The translations under genes and the position numbers were made by a program. A stretch of DNA of 28,497 nt from an uncultured Megamonas sp. (lineage in GTDB: Bacteria; Bacillota; Negativicutes; Selenomonadales; Selenomonadaceae): the NCBI GenBank assembly GCA_900554895.1, contig USIX01000008.1, forward strand, positions 1-28,497. The letters are read 5' to 3'. Of the stretch, positions 8,759-17,125 are shown piece after piece (position 1 is the first letter of the stretch; every line of letters starts with the position of its first letter). Below the pieces are notes generated by a model that saw only the letters and a program-made list of their open reading frames with translations, was not told the origin of the DNA and did not search any database.

Positions 8759-10573
8759 ATGTCTACGCTCTTAGACAATCGCTATGAATTAATTGAACGT
8801 ATCGGCGATGGCGGTATGGCGGAAGTTTATCGTGCTCATGATAAAATGCTGGACCGTTTTGTCGCCGTGAAGATTTTACATCCGCAATTTACAAGTGATG
8901 AGGCTTTTGTTAAAAGATTTCGCCGTGAAGCGCAGGGAGCTGCCAAATTGTCCCATCCCAATATCGTCAGTATTTACGATGTCGGCGATTGCGACGGAAA
9001 ATATTACATTGTAATGGAATATGTTAAAGGTGAAACCTTAAAAGACAAAATAAAACGAGAAGGACCGCTATCTATTAATACGGCTCTGCAGATTGCTGAA
9101 GAGATAGCCAGCGCTCTGGAAAATGCCCATGCCAATAATCTTGTACACTGTGATATCAAACCGCATAATATCCTGATTAATGAAGCAGGTCACGTAAAAG
9201 TGGCGGATTTCGGCATTGCCCGTGCTACAAGTTCTTCTACCATAACATACACCGGTTCTGTCGTCGGTTCAGTACATTATTTTTCGCCGGAACAGGCAAA
9301 AGGACATACGATAAGTCCCAAATCCGATATTTATTCACTCGGTATTGTAATGTATGAAATGGTTACGGGACAGGTTCCGTTCAATGGTGAAACGGCTGTA
9401 AGTATTGCCATAAAACATCTGCAGGAAGCGCCTATTCCGCCGCATGAGCTCAGGGAAGACCTTCCGCCGCTCGTGGAGGCAATTATTCTGAAATCCATGG
9501 ATAAAAATCCTGATAACAGATTTTCCAGCACGGAATTGATAAAGGAAATCGAACGCGCTAAAGTCAAGCCGTTTGACAGTGTTAATATTCCGGTTAATGA
9601 TCCGTTTGCTACACGGGTGCTTACAAATGAAGAAATGCAGGAACTGCAAAATATCGAGCCTGTTTCCGTTCCGAAGCAGAAACCTTCCAGACCTCAGCCT
9701 GCCTATCAGCCGGCACCGCCTGCCGCACATGAAAAATCTTCGGGATTTTTTAATAAAAAATTCGCTTTCAGCCTGGTAATAATTTTAATATTGGGTTTTT
9801 GCATCGGCGCATTTTTATCTTACGGAGATTTCTGGAGCAGCAAAACGGTTACTGTGCCGAATGTCGTAGGTATGAGTCAGGCGCAGGCGGAAGAAACGCT
9901 GAAGGCGGAAAATCTCCGTGTGGAAATAGCAGAAACTTTTGATGATAAGGTTGCACCGGGAAAAGTTGCTTCGCAAACGCCGGAAGCCGGCAGAACAGTA
10001 AAGGAAAACCGCCTTATTACCATTTATATCAGTAAGGGCGGTGAAGAAGTGACCATGCCTAATATTGTAGGTATGATGCAGAATGAAGCTCAATCCCAGC
10101 TTGCCAAACTGAATTTGAAAATCGGTCAGGTAACAGAAGAGTTCTCCGATAAGCCGCAGGGCACAGTGTTGCGTCAGTCTGTCGCCGCTAGCGGCAAGAC
10201 TACGAAAGGGGCAAGCATTGATATTACTATCAGCAAAGGCAAAGAGATTAAAAAAGTCAGTGTACCTGATGTTACAGGAATGTCCGTTGACGCTGCCAAA
10301 TCAGCTCTGTCGGCACAAGGTCTGAATGTTTCCGTTTCGGCTGACAGCGGCCAGGTAACGGCGCAGAGTATACCGGGCGGCTCGCAAGTGGACAGCGGTT
10401 CTGCAATATCGCTTACGGTTACTGATAATTCATCCGCTAATGCCCATAGGGCGAATTCGAGCGAAAACAGCGATAATACCAATGTAAATACGCAGGCACC
10501 TGAACACGGCACGTCTGCGCCGAAAGAAAATACGACAGGCAATGTAGCTGTACCGCAAAGACAAAGAGATTAA
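8759..10573 (+). CDS. pknB: PASTA-domain Ser/Thr protein kinase (PknB/PrkC/Stk)
   Basis: Membrane kinase that senses muropeptides or lipid II through extracellular PASTA repeats and phosphorylates wall and division proteins. Of 604 residues, the kinase domain spans about 8-270: GDGGMAEV loop, VAVK Lys38, HCDIKPHN catalytic loop with Asp132, DFG 150-152, SPEQAKG. A proline-rich juxtamembrane stretch, one transmembrane helix (about 335-354) and three PASTA repeats (about 362-427, 430-494, 498-556) follow. The tail is rich in Ser, Asn and Thr. The usual HRD is HCD, so the RD arginine is absent; this variant also occurs in other Firmicutes kinases, as far as I recall. The phosphatase, FHA protein, SEDS enzyme and PBP upstream are its likely partners or targets. 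No rsgA follows, unlike many Firmicutes. Confidence 0.96.
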   Translation: MSTLLDNRYELIERIGDGGMAEVYRAHDKMLDRFVAVKILHPQFTSDEAFVKRFRREAQGAAKLSHPNIVSIYDVGDCDGKYYIVMEYVKGETLKDKIKREGPLSINTALQIAEEIASALENAHANNLVHCDIKPHNILINEAGHVKVADFGIARATSSSTITYTGSVVGSVHYFSPEQAKGHTISPKSDIYSLGIVMYEMVTGQVPFNGETAVSIAIKHLQEAPIPPHELREDLPPLVEAIILKSMDKNPDNRFSSTELIKEIERAKVKPFDSVNIPVNDPFATRVLTNEEMQELQNIEPVSVPKQKPSRPQPAYQPAPPAAHEKSSGFFNKKFAFSLVIILILGFCIGAFLSYGDFWSSKTVTVPNVVGMSQAQAEETLKAENLRVEIAETFDDKVAPGKVASQTPEAGRTVKENRLITIYISKGGEEVTMPNIVGMMQNEAQSQLAKLNLKIGQVTEEFSDKPQGTVLRQSVAASGKTTKGASIDITISKGKEIKKVSVPDVTGMSVDAAKSALSAQGLNVSVSADSGQVTAQSIPGGSQVDSGSAISLTVTDNSSANAHRANSSENSDNTNVNTQAPEHGTSAPKENTTGNVAVPQRQRD

Positions 10574-10586
10574 CGAGGAGGTTTTT

Positions 10587-11306
10587 ATGAACGCCGTTAT
10601 ATTATTATCCGGTGGACTGGATTCCACGACCTGCATGGCTGTTGCCAAAAGTCAGGGATATGATTTGTATCCTATAAGTTTTAATTATCATCAACGCAAT
10701 AAAATAGAATTGGAAAGTGCCAAACAGATTGCCGAATTTTTCGGTGCTAAAAGACATTTAATCATCGATACGAACATGAACGCCATCGGCGGCTCTGCGC
10801 TTACCGATGAACATATCGCCGTACCGAAGGGTGATGTTAACCGTTCTGACGTTCCGGTAACGTATGTACCGTCCCGCAATCTGATTTTCTTGAGTTATGC
10901 ACTCGGTTATGCTGAGGTTGTTAAGGCTGACGCCATTTTTATTGGCGTCAATGCTGTTGACTATTCCGGCTATCCTGACTGCCGTCCGGAATTCATTCAG
11001 AAGTTCCAGGAGCTTGCTAATTATGCCTGCAAGGCTACGGTTGTTGACGGCAAAAGTATTAAAATTGTGACGCCGCTGCAAAAGCTGTCTAAAAAGGAAA
11101 TAATCCAGCTTGGCAGCAAACTGGGAGCACCGTACCATTTAACCCGCAGCTGTTATAACGGCAGAGAAAAGGCATGCGGTGTCTGCGACAGCTGTAAACT
11201 TCGATTGAGAGGTTTTGCTGAAGCCGGCATCAAAGACCCGATTGCATATGAAAAAATGCCGATGGACAATGCTAAAAATCATATTACTTATGAAAATGGA
11301 GAGTGA
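10587..11306 (+). CDS. queC: 7-cyano-7-deazaguanine (preQ0) synthase QueC
   Basis: ATP-dependent enzyme converting 7-carboxy-7-deazaguanine to preQ0 in queuosine biosynthesis. The 239-residue protein has the PP-loop SGGLDS (8-13) and the four-cysteine zinc site Cys189, Cys197, Cys200 and Cys203 (CGVCDSC). The ATG at 10587 follows a strong GAGGAGG. Only 13 bases separate it from the kinase stop, with no terminator between, so it reads as part of the wall-signalling operon. folE2, which makes the pathway's first intermediate, overlaps it downstream. queD and queE must be elsewhere. Confidence 0.96.
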   Translation: MNAVILLSGGLDSTTCMAVAKSQGYDLYPISFNYHQRNKIELESAKQIAEFFGAKRHLIIDTNMNAIGGSALTDEHIAVPKGDVNRSDVPVTYVPSRNLIFLSYALGYAEVVKADAIFIGVNAVDYSGYPDCRPEFIQKFQELANYACKATVVDGKSIKIVTPLQKLSKKEIIQLGSKLGAPYHLTRSCYNGREKACGVCDSCKLRLRGFAEAGIKDPIAYEKMPMDNAKNHITYENGE

Positions 11307-11310
11307 GCCC

Positions 11311-12096
11311 TTGCAAGACGTTCAAAATCGTACAGATAAACGCGGCATTGCCATTCAACGTGTCGGCATCAGTGAAGTATATCTTCCTTTACAGATAAAA
11401 CAGGGTAATCATATTCAGCCAGTAGTCGCTGATATAAAATTTACCGTGGATTTACCCATGGAATATAAAGGAACGCATATGAGCCGTTTCCAGGAAATCC
11501 TGACGAAATGGCACAGTACACCGATTGGACAGAATGAAATCCGCAATATTTTAGATGAAGCCATTGAAAAGCTCGGTTCTTGTTCGGCGCATCTGTCGAT
11601 GAGTTTCAAATATTTTATTGAAAAAACAGCTCCTGTCAGCGGTAAAAAATCACTATTGGATTTAAATTGTAAATTCAGTGCCGCCAAAAATTCCAGCGGG
11701 AAAATGCCGTTCATGATGACGGTTAAAATCCCTGTAACGTCGCTTTGCCCGTGCAGTAAGGAAATATCCGAATACGGAGCACACAATCAGCGCAGCATGA
11801 TTTCTGTCAAAATAAATTATGACGGACAGAAAACGGCACTGGATATAAGAGATATCGTATCTTTGATTGAAGCGCAGGCATCCTGTCCTTTGTATCCTCT
11901 GCTGAAACGTGAAGATGAAAAATACGTGACGGAAAAAGCGTATGAAAATCCCAAATTCGTGGAGGATATTCTGCGCGACTGTGTTTTGGCACTGCGAACA
12001 CTGGAAGGTATCAATTATTTTTCCGTTGAATGTGAGAACTTTGAATCCATTCACAATCATAATGCTTATGCCAGTCATATCGAATATCTTAAATAA
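11311..12096 (+). CDS. folE2: GTP cyclohydrolase IB (FolE2)
   Basis: Converts GTP to 7,8-dihydroneopterin triphosphate, the common precursor of folate and 7-deazaguanines. It is the family that does not depend on zinc. Recognisable features are the N-terminal QDVQNRTDKRG, the metal and catalytic Cys in SLCPCSKE (Cys146 or Cys148), His158 in EYGAHNQRS, and the C-terminal NFESIHNHNAYA. I choose the TTG at 11311: GGAGAG lies seven bases upstream, overlapping the queC stop, and the resulting 261-residue protein begins exactly where FolE2 proteins do. An ATG at 11296 would add five residues and has no ribosome site. With queC next door, the product probably feeds preQ0 synthesis. Confidence 0.93.
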   Translation: MQDVQNRTDKRGIAIQRVGISEVYLPLQIKQGNHIQPVVADIKFTVDLPMEYKGTHMSRFQEILTKWHSTPIGQNEIRNILDEAIEKLGSCSAHLSMSFKYFIEKTAPVSGKKSLLDLNCKFSAAKNSSGKMPFMMTVKIPVTSLCPCSKEISEYGAHNQRSMISVKINYDGQKTALDIRDIVSLIEAQASCPLYPLLKREDEKYVTEKAYENPKFVEDILRDCVLALRTLEGINYFSVECENFESIHNHNAYASHIEYLK

Positions 12097-12099
12097 TAA

Positions 12100-12136
12100 A
12101 AAAGCTTTGGTTTATTCAACAGCCAAAGCTTTTTTT
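12100..12136 (+). terminator. Intrinsic terminator of the seven-gene operon
   Basis: AAAAGCTTTGG (12100-12110) pairs with CCAAAGCTTTT (12123-12133) across a 12-nt loop, followed by T to 12136. It lies four bases after the folE2 stop and marks the end of the transcript begun near 4915. Confidence 0.9.
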
Positions 12137-12152
12137 ATATTAGTATTAATGG

Positions 12153-12158
12153 TATAAT
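12153..12158 (+). promoter_or_regulatory. Probable -10 box for the AGCS symporter gene
   Basis: A perfect TATAAT lies 40 bp before the ATG. The -35 at 17-18 bp would be T-rich and fall in the terminator's U tract, so the promoter is only partly supported. AGGAGG at 12185-12190 gives a strong ribosome site. Confidence 0.5.
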
Positions 12159-12197
12159 ATTAATGTTTTTTTACAATATTTTACAGGAGGTTTTTTT

Positions 12198-13610
12198 ATG
12201 GAGTTATTAAACAGTATCGTCAGTCAGATAAACGATATTTTCTGGAGTTATGTTCTTATTATCCTGCTGATTGCCGCTGGTGTCATTTTCAGTATCCGTA
12301 CACGTTTTGTACAGCTTCGCATGATACGTGAAATGATTCGTCTTATGACGGAAGGTGTCGGCAATAAGACGGAAGGCCAGCAGATTTCTTCCTTTCAGGC
12401 ATTTTGTGTAAGTACGGCTTCCCGTGTAGGCGTAGGCAATATTGCCGGTATCGCTATTGCTGTCGTGCTTGGCGGTCCCGGTGCGGTATTTTGGATGTGG
12501 CTGATTGCTTTTCTTGGTGCAGCTTCCGGTTTTGTCGAAAGTACACTGGCACAGATTTATAAAATTCCGCGTACTGATGCCAAGGGTTATCTGGGCGGTC
12601 CTGCTTTTTACATTAAAAATGCCCTGCACAGCACGAAAGCAGCTGTATTTTTTGCTATCATAATCAGTATTACGTACGGTCTTATTTTCAATTCAGTTCA
12701 ATCCAACACAATTTCTCTGTCCATGCAGACGGCTTTCGGTTTTGATGCAACGTATATCGGCATTGTAATTGCAATTATCTCCGCTATCGTAATTTTCGGC
12801 GGACTTAAACGTATTGCGCGTGTTTCCGAATATCTCGTGCCGTTTATGGCGGGTTTGTATATCCTTGTAGCTTTATTTATCACGTTTTATAATATAACTG
12901 AACTGCCGCATATTTTCGCAGTTATTTTTAAAGATGCCTGGGGCATTGACTCCGTTGCCGGCGGCGGTTTCGGCGCTGCTATCATGACCGGTATCAAACG
13001 CGGCTTATTCTCCAATGAAGCCGGTATGGGTTCTGTGCCGAATGCTGCAGCTACAGCTGAAGTTACGCATCCTGTAAAACAGGGGCTCATCCAGTCGTTC
13101 GGTGTTTTCGTTGATACGTTTTTAATCTGTTCCTCTTCGGCTTTCATCGTTCTTTTAAGTACCGATTATCAGTCGACAGGACTTACAGGCATTCAGCTGG
13201 TACAGTACGATTTATCGCTGTATTTCGGTGATATTGCTGTTTCTGCCGTAGCCGTATTCATTATTTTGTTCGCTTTCACTTCCATTGTCGGCAACTATTA
13301 CTATGGTGAAATAAATATAAAATACCTGTCTGACAACCCGCTGTATCTGAATATTTTCCGTGTACTCGTTACATTCATGGTATTTTTCGGTTCTATTGCC
13401 GAACTTAGCCTTGTCTGGAACCTTGCCGACCTGTTTATGGCATTGATGGCAACAACGAACGTCATTGCAATTCTGTTACTGGGTAAAATCGCATTTATTG
13501 CACTGAAAGACTACGAACAGCAGAAAAAACAGGGTATTAAAGAGCCGGTATTCAAAGCCAGCATTCTGCCGAAGCAGGACGGTATTTACTGGTGGAAAGA
13601 TAATAAGTGA
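12198..13610 (+). CDS. AGCS-family alanine/glycine:cation symporter
   Basis: Sodium-coupled uptake of small neutral amino acids (alanine, glycine, sometimes glutamine). The 470-residue protein has about ten transmembrane segments. It shows family marks VSTASRVGVGNIAG near residue 70, GGPGAVFWMWL near 92, and SNEAGMGSVPNAAA (about 274-287). The start follows AGGAGG at a seven-base distance. It is flanked by terminators on both sides, so it forms a single-gene unit. The substrate cannot be fixed from sequence alone. Confidence 0.94.
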   Translation: MELLNSIVSQINDIFWSYVLIILLIAAGVIFSIRTRFVQLRMIREMIRLMTEGVGNKTEGQQISSFQAFCVSTASRVGVGNIAGIAIAVVLGGPGAVFWMWLIAFLGAASGFVESTLAQIYKIPRTDAKGYLGGPAFYIKNALHSTKAAVFFAIIISITYGLIFNSVQSNTISLSMQTAFGFDATYIGIVIAIISAIVIFGGLKRIARVSEYLVPFMAGLYILVALFITFYNITELPHIFAVIFKDAWGIDSVAGGGFGAAIMTGIKRGLFSNEAGMGSVPNAAATAEVTHPVKQGLIQSFGVFVDTFLICSSSAFIVLLSTDYQSTGLTGIQLVQYDLSLYFGDIAVSAVAVFIILFAFTSIVGNYYYGEINIKYLSDNPLYLNIFRVLVTFMVFFGSIAELSLVWNLADLFMALMATTNVIAILLLGKIAFIALKDYEQQKKQGIKEPVFKASILPKQDGIYWWKDNK

Positions 13611-13633
13611 AAACTTAATTAAAAAACTTAGCA

Positions 13634-13667
13634 AAAAAGCAGACTATCGGATAATAGTCTGCTTTTT
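13634..13667. terminator. Bidirectional terminator between the symporter and the hydrolase gene
   Basis: A 14-bp perfect stem (13634-13647 with 13654-13667) has a 6-nt loop and A5/T5 flanks, so it works on both strands. It separates the convergent symporter and hydrolase stops. Confidence 0.92.
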
Positions 13668-13668
13668 A

Positions 13669-14685
13669 TTATGCTAAATTTTGCTGTTTCAGCCAATTTT
13701 CCATAAGGTTGGCAATTTCTTCATTATTTAAATCCGACATCAGAAAATGTGTATTGCCGAAGATGCCAATATCTGGCAGATGGACAAGTTCCGCCCTGCC
13801 ACCGTGTCTGTTGACTGTTTCGACGAATTTGCGGGCCATTGCCATTTCACTGCGCCATTTATCTGGACCGATGACATTCGTTTGTTTATCTGCAATATTG
13901 TCACCGTAATATAAAATAATCGGCATTTTTGTCAGCCGTTCAAAATCATTCAGCGGTACGCTTTCTGCTTGCGCAGCTACCGGAGCATACGTTGTCGGTA
14001 TCGGTTCAGGCATTTCATTTTCCGGAAAGACGAATGGACTGCCGCCCGGTTCAAAAGCAACGATGGCTTTTACATTTTTCGTATAAAAAGGCGTGCGCCA
14101 TCCGATACTGCCGCCCATAGAATGGGTTACAAGAATACTTTCACCGACTTTATCGAAAAGCTGCGCCAGAACTTTTGCATTTAAATTATCATCGAGCTTT
14201 CCCGTATACGGTGTCCAACTGCGCTGAAACTGATTTAAATATTCTTCCGAATCGGGTACCTGTACGTTGGAAAACAGTTTCGGATATACACCGAGTCGGC
14301 AGAGCATGAATAAAGTGCGGTCGGCGTACAGAGGATTTTTCGCATACGGGTTTTTGTCATCGGCGGCTTCGGTGGAAAGACCGGCTTCCCCTATTCTCGG
14401 CTGGTCAATCAGATATACACTGTAACCTTTTCGCAGAAATATATTTTGAAAACCGTCTCTGCCGTCCGGTGTGCTTTCCCATGTGCGTTTTGACTGTGCG
14501 CCGCCATGTTGAAATATTATTGGATATTTTCGGTTATTTGCAGGTATCTGATAAAATACGTAGGCATGGTCGCCGTATGCTTTTTGTCCCTGCGGAGCAA
14601 GAAAATGCTCCATGGAAAATTCACCTTCATGTGTAACGGTAGCTCCGCCTATAGCGAAGCTTCCCTGAGTTTTAAGCGTAATCAT
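13669..14685 (-). CDS. Esterase-713-like alpha/beta hydrolase, cytosolic form
   Basis: Alpha/beta hydrolase resembling bacterial esterase 713, judged by WESTPDGRDGFQNIFL and YSVYLIDQPR. The 338 residues include a nucleophile elbow THSMGGS (Ser189), an acidic residue in AFEPGG (Glu212, the place esterase 713 uses Glu) and the His of GNTHF (His313), a complete triad. No signal peptide is present, in contrast with its paralogue at 17126-18202. The ATG at 14685 is set by GAGGG upstream; the longer frame to 14751 would overlap the transporter gene. It follows the AEC transporter by 13 bases, so the two are probably cotranscribed. Substrate unknown. Confidence 0.88.
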   Translation of the reverse strand: MITLKTQGSFAIGGATVTHEGEFSMEHFLAPQGQKAYGDHAYVFYQIPANNRKYPIIFQHGGAQSKRTWESTPDGRDGFQNIFLRKGYSVYLIDQPRIGEAGLSTEAADDKNPYAKNPLYADRTLFMLCRLGVYPKLFSNVQVPDSEEYLNQFQRSWTPYTGKLDDNLNAKVLAQLFDKVGESILVTHSMGGSIGWRTPFYTKNVKAIVAFEPGGSPFVFPENEMPEPIPTTYAPVAAQAESVPLNDFERLTKMPIILYYGDNIADKQTNVIGPDKWRSEMAMARKFVETVNRHGGRAELVHLPDIGIFGNTHFLMSDLNNEEIANLMENWLKQQNLA

Positions 14686-14698
14686 AATTAATCCCTCT

Positions 14699-15622
14699 TT
14701 ATTCCAATCCTGCCAGCATGAATACCAGCGGCATAGTAAATACCGAAACAATCGTTGTAAGTGCGATACCCTTTACGGCTGTCGGGTATGCTTGCTTATT
14801 GTACAATGCGGCAAGCAGTGCAATTACATTGCCCGACGGTGTAGCCAATGCCGCCATGCATACGGCGAGCAGCAGATTATTGTGAACGAACTGTGCCAAA
14901 ATATATACAATTACTACCGGTATGACAATCATTTTTATTATGGTAAATAAAATTATTTTTTTATCCGTAAAAATATCGGACCATTTCATATCCATCAGGA
15001 ATGACCCCATCAGCATCATGGCAAGCGTAGCCGTCATGCTGCCTACCATATGAATGGAGGACGTAATGAAGTACGGCAGACGGATATCGGCGAGATAAAC
15101 GATAATTGACAGAAAACACGATATCATGCCCGCATTGCATAAACTTTTCAGACTGAATTTTTGATTAGGGTCTTTTCCGCCGCGTATGGTTTGAATGGCG
15201 TATGAATAAAACAGCAGATTGAACGGTATCAGAAAAACTGTCATGTAAATCAGCGCGCTTTTGCCGTAAAGACCGTCAATCATAGGTACTCCCATAAAAC
15301 CGATATTGGTAAAAACGACCATTACATTGATAATGCCGCGCTGGTTTTTCGGATAGCGCAGTATAAGCGGCAGGAGCCATGCGCCAATCATTGCCAGAAC
15401 AAGCAGACCGCACGCTGCACCAACGGCTACCAGCAAATCTACTCCCTGGATACGTTCACCGTCGCTGACGGCGCCGGACAGGATAATTGCAGGATAAGCT
15501 ATATTGACCACTATCGCTGAAATCTGCGCCTGATTATCCTTTGTCAGCATATTCTTTTTGCGGGCATACATGCCTACCGCCATCATTACGAAAAAAATCA
15601 GCATTTGCTGTAATACAGGCAT
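14699..15622 (-). CDS. AEC-family (auxin efflux carrier-like) transporter
   Basis: A 307-residue integral membrane protein with about ten hydrophobic segments and typical AEC features: an N-terminal VLQQMLIFFVMMAVGMYARK, then YPAIILSG in the first half, MVVFTNIGFMGVPM mid-protein and ATPSGNVIALLAALY in the second half. Bacterial members export or exchange organic acids such as malate; the substrate here is not known. AAGGAAATG gives the start at 15622. It is joined to the cytosolic hydrolase downstream and cut off from the redox genes upstream by a 246-bp repeat-like element. Confidence 0.9.
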   Translation of the reverse strand: MPVLQQMLIFFVMMAVGMYARKKNMLTKDNQAQISAIVVNIAYPAIILSGAVSDGERIQGVDLLVAVGAACGLLVLAMIGAWLLPLILRYPKNQRGIINVMVVFTNIGFMGVPMIDGLYGKSALIYMTVFLIPFNLLFYSYAIQTIRGGKDPNQKFSLKSLCNAGMISCFLSIIVYLADIRLPYFITSSIHMVGSMTATLAMMLMGSFLMDMKWSDIFTDKKIILFTIIKMIVIPVVIVYILAQFVHNNLLLAVCMAALATPSGNVIALLAALYNKQAYPTAVKGIALTTIVSVFTMPLVFMLAGLE

Positions 15623-15651
15623 TGTATCATTTCCTTCATGAGTTTTATTAT

Positions 15652-15897
15652 GTTCGTTTTTCTTTGACGCAAAGAAAAACGAACCAAAAAGAAACCTTTT
15701 TTACGTTTTGCTTACGCTGCACTGGGCGAGTCTTCAAGATGCATATATAGATACAGCCGGTACAATAGCTAGAAACGTTTGGAATTCGGCTCGTATCTTC
15801 AAATGTCCAGCAGGAACTTAAATTGAGCTGAAGGACGTTGAATTTGCTAATCATCTCAAGTTTTGTGCCCGTGGTGATTTGGGTTTATTTCTTTGGG
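15652..15897. repeat. Non-coding repeat-like element with inverted ends
   Basis: The left end is a perfect 15-bp inverted repeat (GTTCGTTTTTCTTTG 15652-15666 and CAAAGAAAAACGAAC 15670-15684, 3-nt loop) followed by CAAAAAGAAA. The right end (15878-15897) reads TTTGGGTTTATTTCTTTGGG. Its reverse complement resembles the inner arm of the left end, so the ends are inverted relative to each other. Similar TTTCTTTG/CAAAGAAA motifs recur between genes in many bacteria, from memory. The element holds no credible gene, and the short frames across it are low-complexity. The interior carries a motif (15782-15798) shared with the uvrB-galK interval. No target-site duplication could be fixed. Confidence 0.5.
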
Positions 15898-15909
15898 CTT
15901 CAGAGATAT

Positions 15910-16449
15910 TTATATGTTTTTTCCCATTTTATAGCTTATATTCATTGCCGGAAGTTTTTTGACGTCGCCTTTTTCATATGCGCCCGTTCCGTAGACTATT
16001 CCTTTTACTGTGGCATCTTCAATACAGTCGACTAAACCGTACAGAGCATCAAGCGCTCTTTTCGTAAAAGCTTCTTCTTCGGCTGCCGTGATGATAAAAT
16101 AAAAATCCTTATGACTGAGACTTCCCAGATAATAACAAGGCAGTGTGCGGTCAATCAGTGTTTTCATCTGTCCGCTGATGGCATAGAAGTAAACAGGCGA
16201 CGCCAGTACGATAACATCGGCTTTTTCCATTTTGTCAATGATTTCGGCTACGTCGTCATTTTGGAAGCAGTGACCTGTTTTCTTGCAGACATAGCAGGCA
16301 AGACAGAAATTTATCTTTTTATCGCGCAGATAGATTTTTTCCGCTGTATGGCCGGCCTCTTCACAGCCTTTAATGAACTGGTCGCATAAAATATCGGAAT
16401 TGCCGCCTTTGCGCGGGCTTCCGGCTATAACTAAAACAGATTTTCCCAT
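15910..16449 (-). CDS. Flavodoxin-fold iron-sulfur flavoprotein-like protein
   Basis: NADPH-dependent FMN reductase/flavodoxin-fold protein of 179 residues. The FMN phosphate loop is GSPRKGGNSD (10-19). A compact cysteine motif CLACYVCKKTGHC (Cys49, 52, 55, 61; C-x2-C-x2-C-x5-C) matches the 4Fe-4S motif of the Isf family. ASPVYFYAISGQMKTLIDR follows the fold's FMN-contact loop. It would carry electrons between a reductant and an unknown acceptor. AGGAGAG precedes the ATG. It lies 23 bases after a frameshifted relative and is the last gene before the repeat-like element. Confidence 0.87.
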   Translation of the reverse strand: MGKSVLVIAGSPRKGGNSDILCDQFIKGCEEAGHTAEKIYLRDKKINFCLACYVCKKTGHCFQNDDVAEIIDKMEKADVIVLASPVYFYAISGQMKTLIDRTLPCYYLGSLSHKDFYFIITAAEEEAFTKRALDALYGLVDCIEDATVKGIVYGTGAYEKGDVKKLPAMNISYKMGKNI

Positions 16450-16472
16450 GATAAAACTCTCCTAATATAAAT

Positions 16473-17115
16473 TTAACGAATGAAATTAGTCAAAACGGCT
16501 GTTTCCTGTTCCGGCATTGATATGCCCATTTTTGTGGCAATATCCTTGCATTTGAGAAAATACGCCATATTTTTACCTAAAATACGCATGGTCTGTATTC
16601 CTTCGATATCCTGCTGAACATCTTCCGCTTTCGCTCCGTGAACGATTGTCCAGTAGCGTGAAGAAATAATCGGCATCTGCATAAGAGCAAAATATTTGTT
16701 TATCTGGTCCCATGTTGCCGTGGTTCCGGCCCGTCTTGCGGATATCACGCTTGCTGCTGGTTTTAAGAGAAAACGGCCGCCTTTGCCACAGAGGTCGGCA
16801 TAAAAAGCTCTGTCCATGAAAGAAGTCATGCTGCCGCAAATACCGCCCCAGTAGAACCGGCGTACCGAATACAAATCCGTCATAATCACCAGCAATTTCC
16901 AGGAATTCATTAACCGTATCATTGAATACGCATTTATTTTTCTTATCGCAACCGTGACAGCCTGTGCAGCCGGCAATAGGTTTTGTTCCAATCCAGAAAA
17001 TATCGGTATCCACTTCATTCTGGTTTAAAGATTTACTCACTTCACAAAGAGCCGTATACGTACAGCCGTTTTTATGCGGGCTGCCGTTTACCAGTAAAAC
17101 TTTCAAAATCGTCAT
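16473..17115 (-). pseudogene. Frameshifted iron-sulfur flavoprotein-like gene
   Basis: Two overlapping frames together encode one flavodoxin-fold protein of about 213 residues. The first frame gives VNGSPHKNGCTYTAL and the motif CTGCHGCDKKNKC (Cys50, 53, 56, 62), and runs to FGTPV. The second resumes with GGICGSMTSFMDRAFYADL and continues to the C-terminus. The switch lies at 16846-16854, where one extra base breaks the frame next to a C4 run; removing it restores FGTPV followed by YWGG or LLGG at family spacing. The start may be the TTG at 17106, because AGGGAG abuts the ATG at 17115 directly. It could be real decay or a sequence error. The order before and after is intact. Confidence 0.85.
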
Positions 17116-17125
17116 CTCCCTATTG

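Noticed and set aside
9838..10430. Tandem DNA repeat in the kinase gene
   Set aside because: The periodicity is the three PASTA protein domains; the DNA copies are too divergent to be a repeat array.
15648..15854. 68-codon minus-strand frame in the repeat-like element
   Set aside because: No ribosome site, low-complexity aromatic/lysine composition produced by the TTTCTTTG repeat, and no recognisable domain.
16840..16860. Programmed frameshift in the Isf-like gene
   Set aside because: No slippery heptamer in the needed phase and no stimulatory stop or pseudoknot seen; a simple one-base insertion explains it better.
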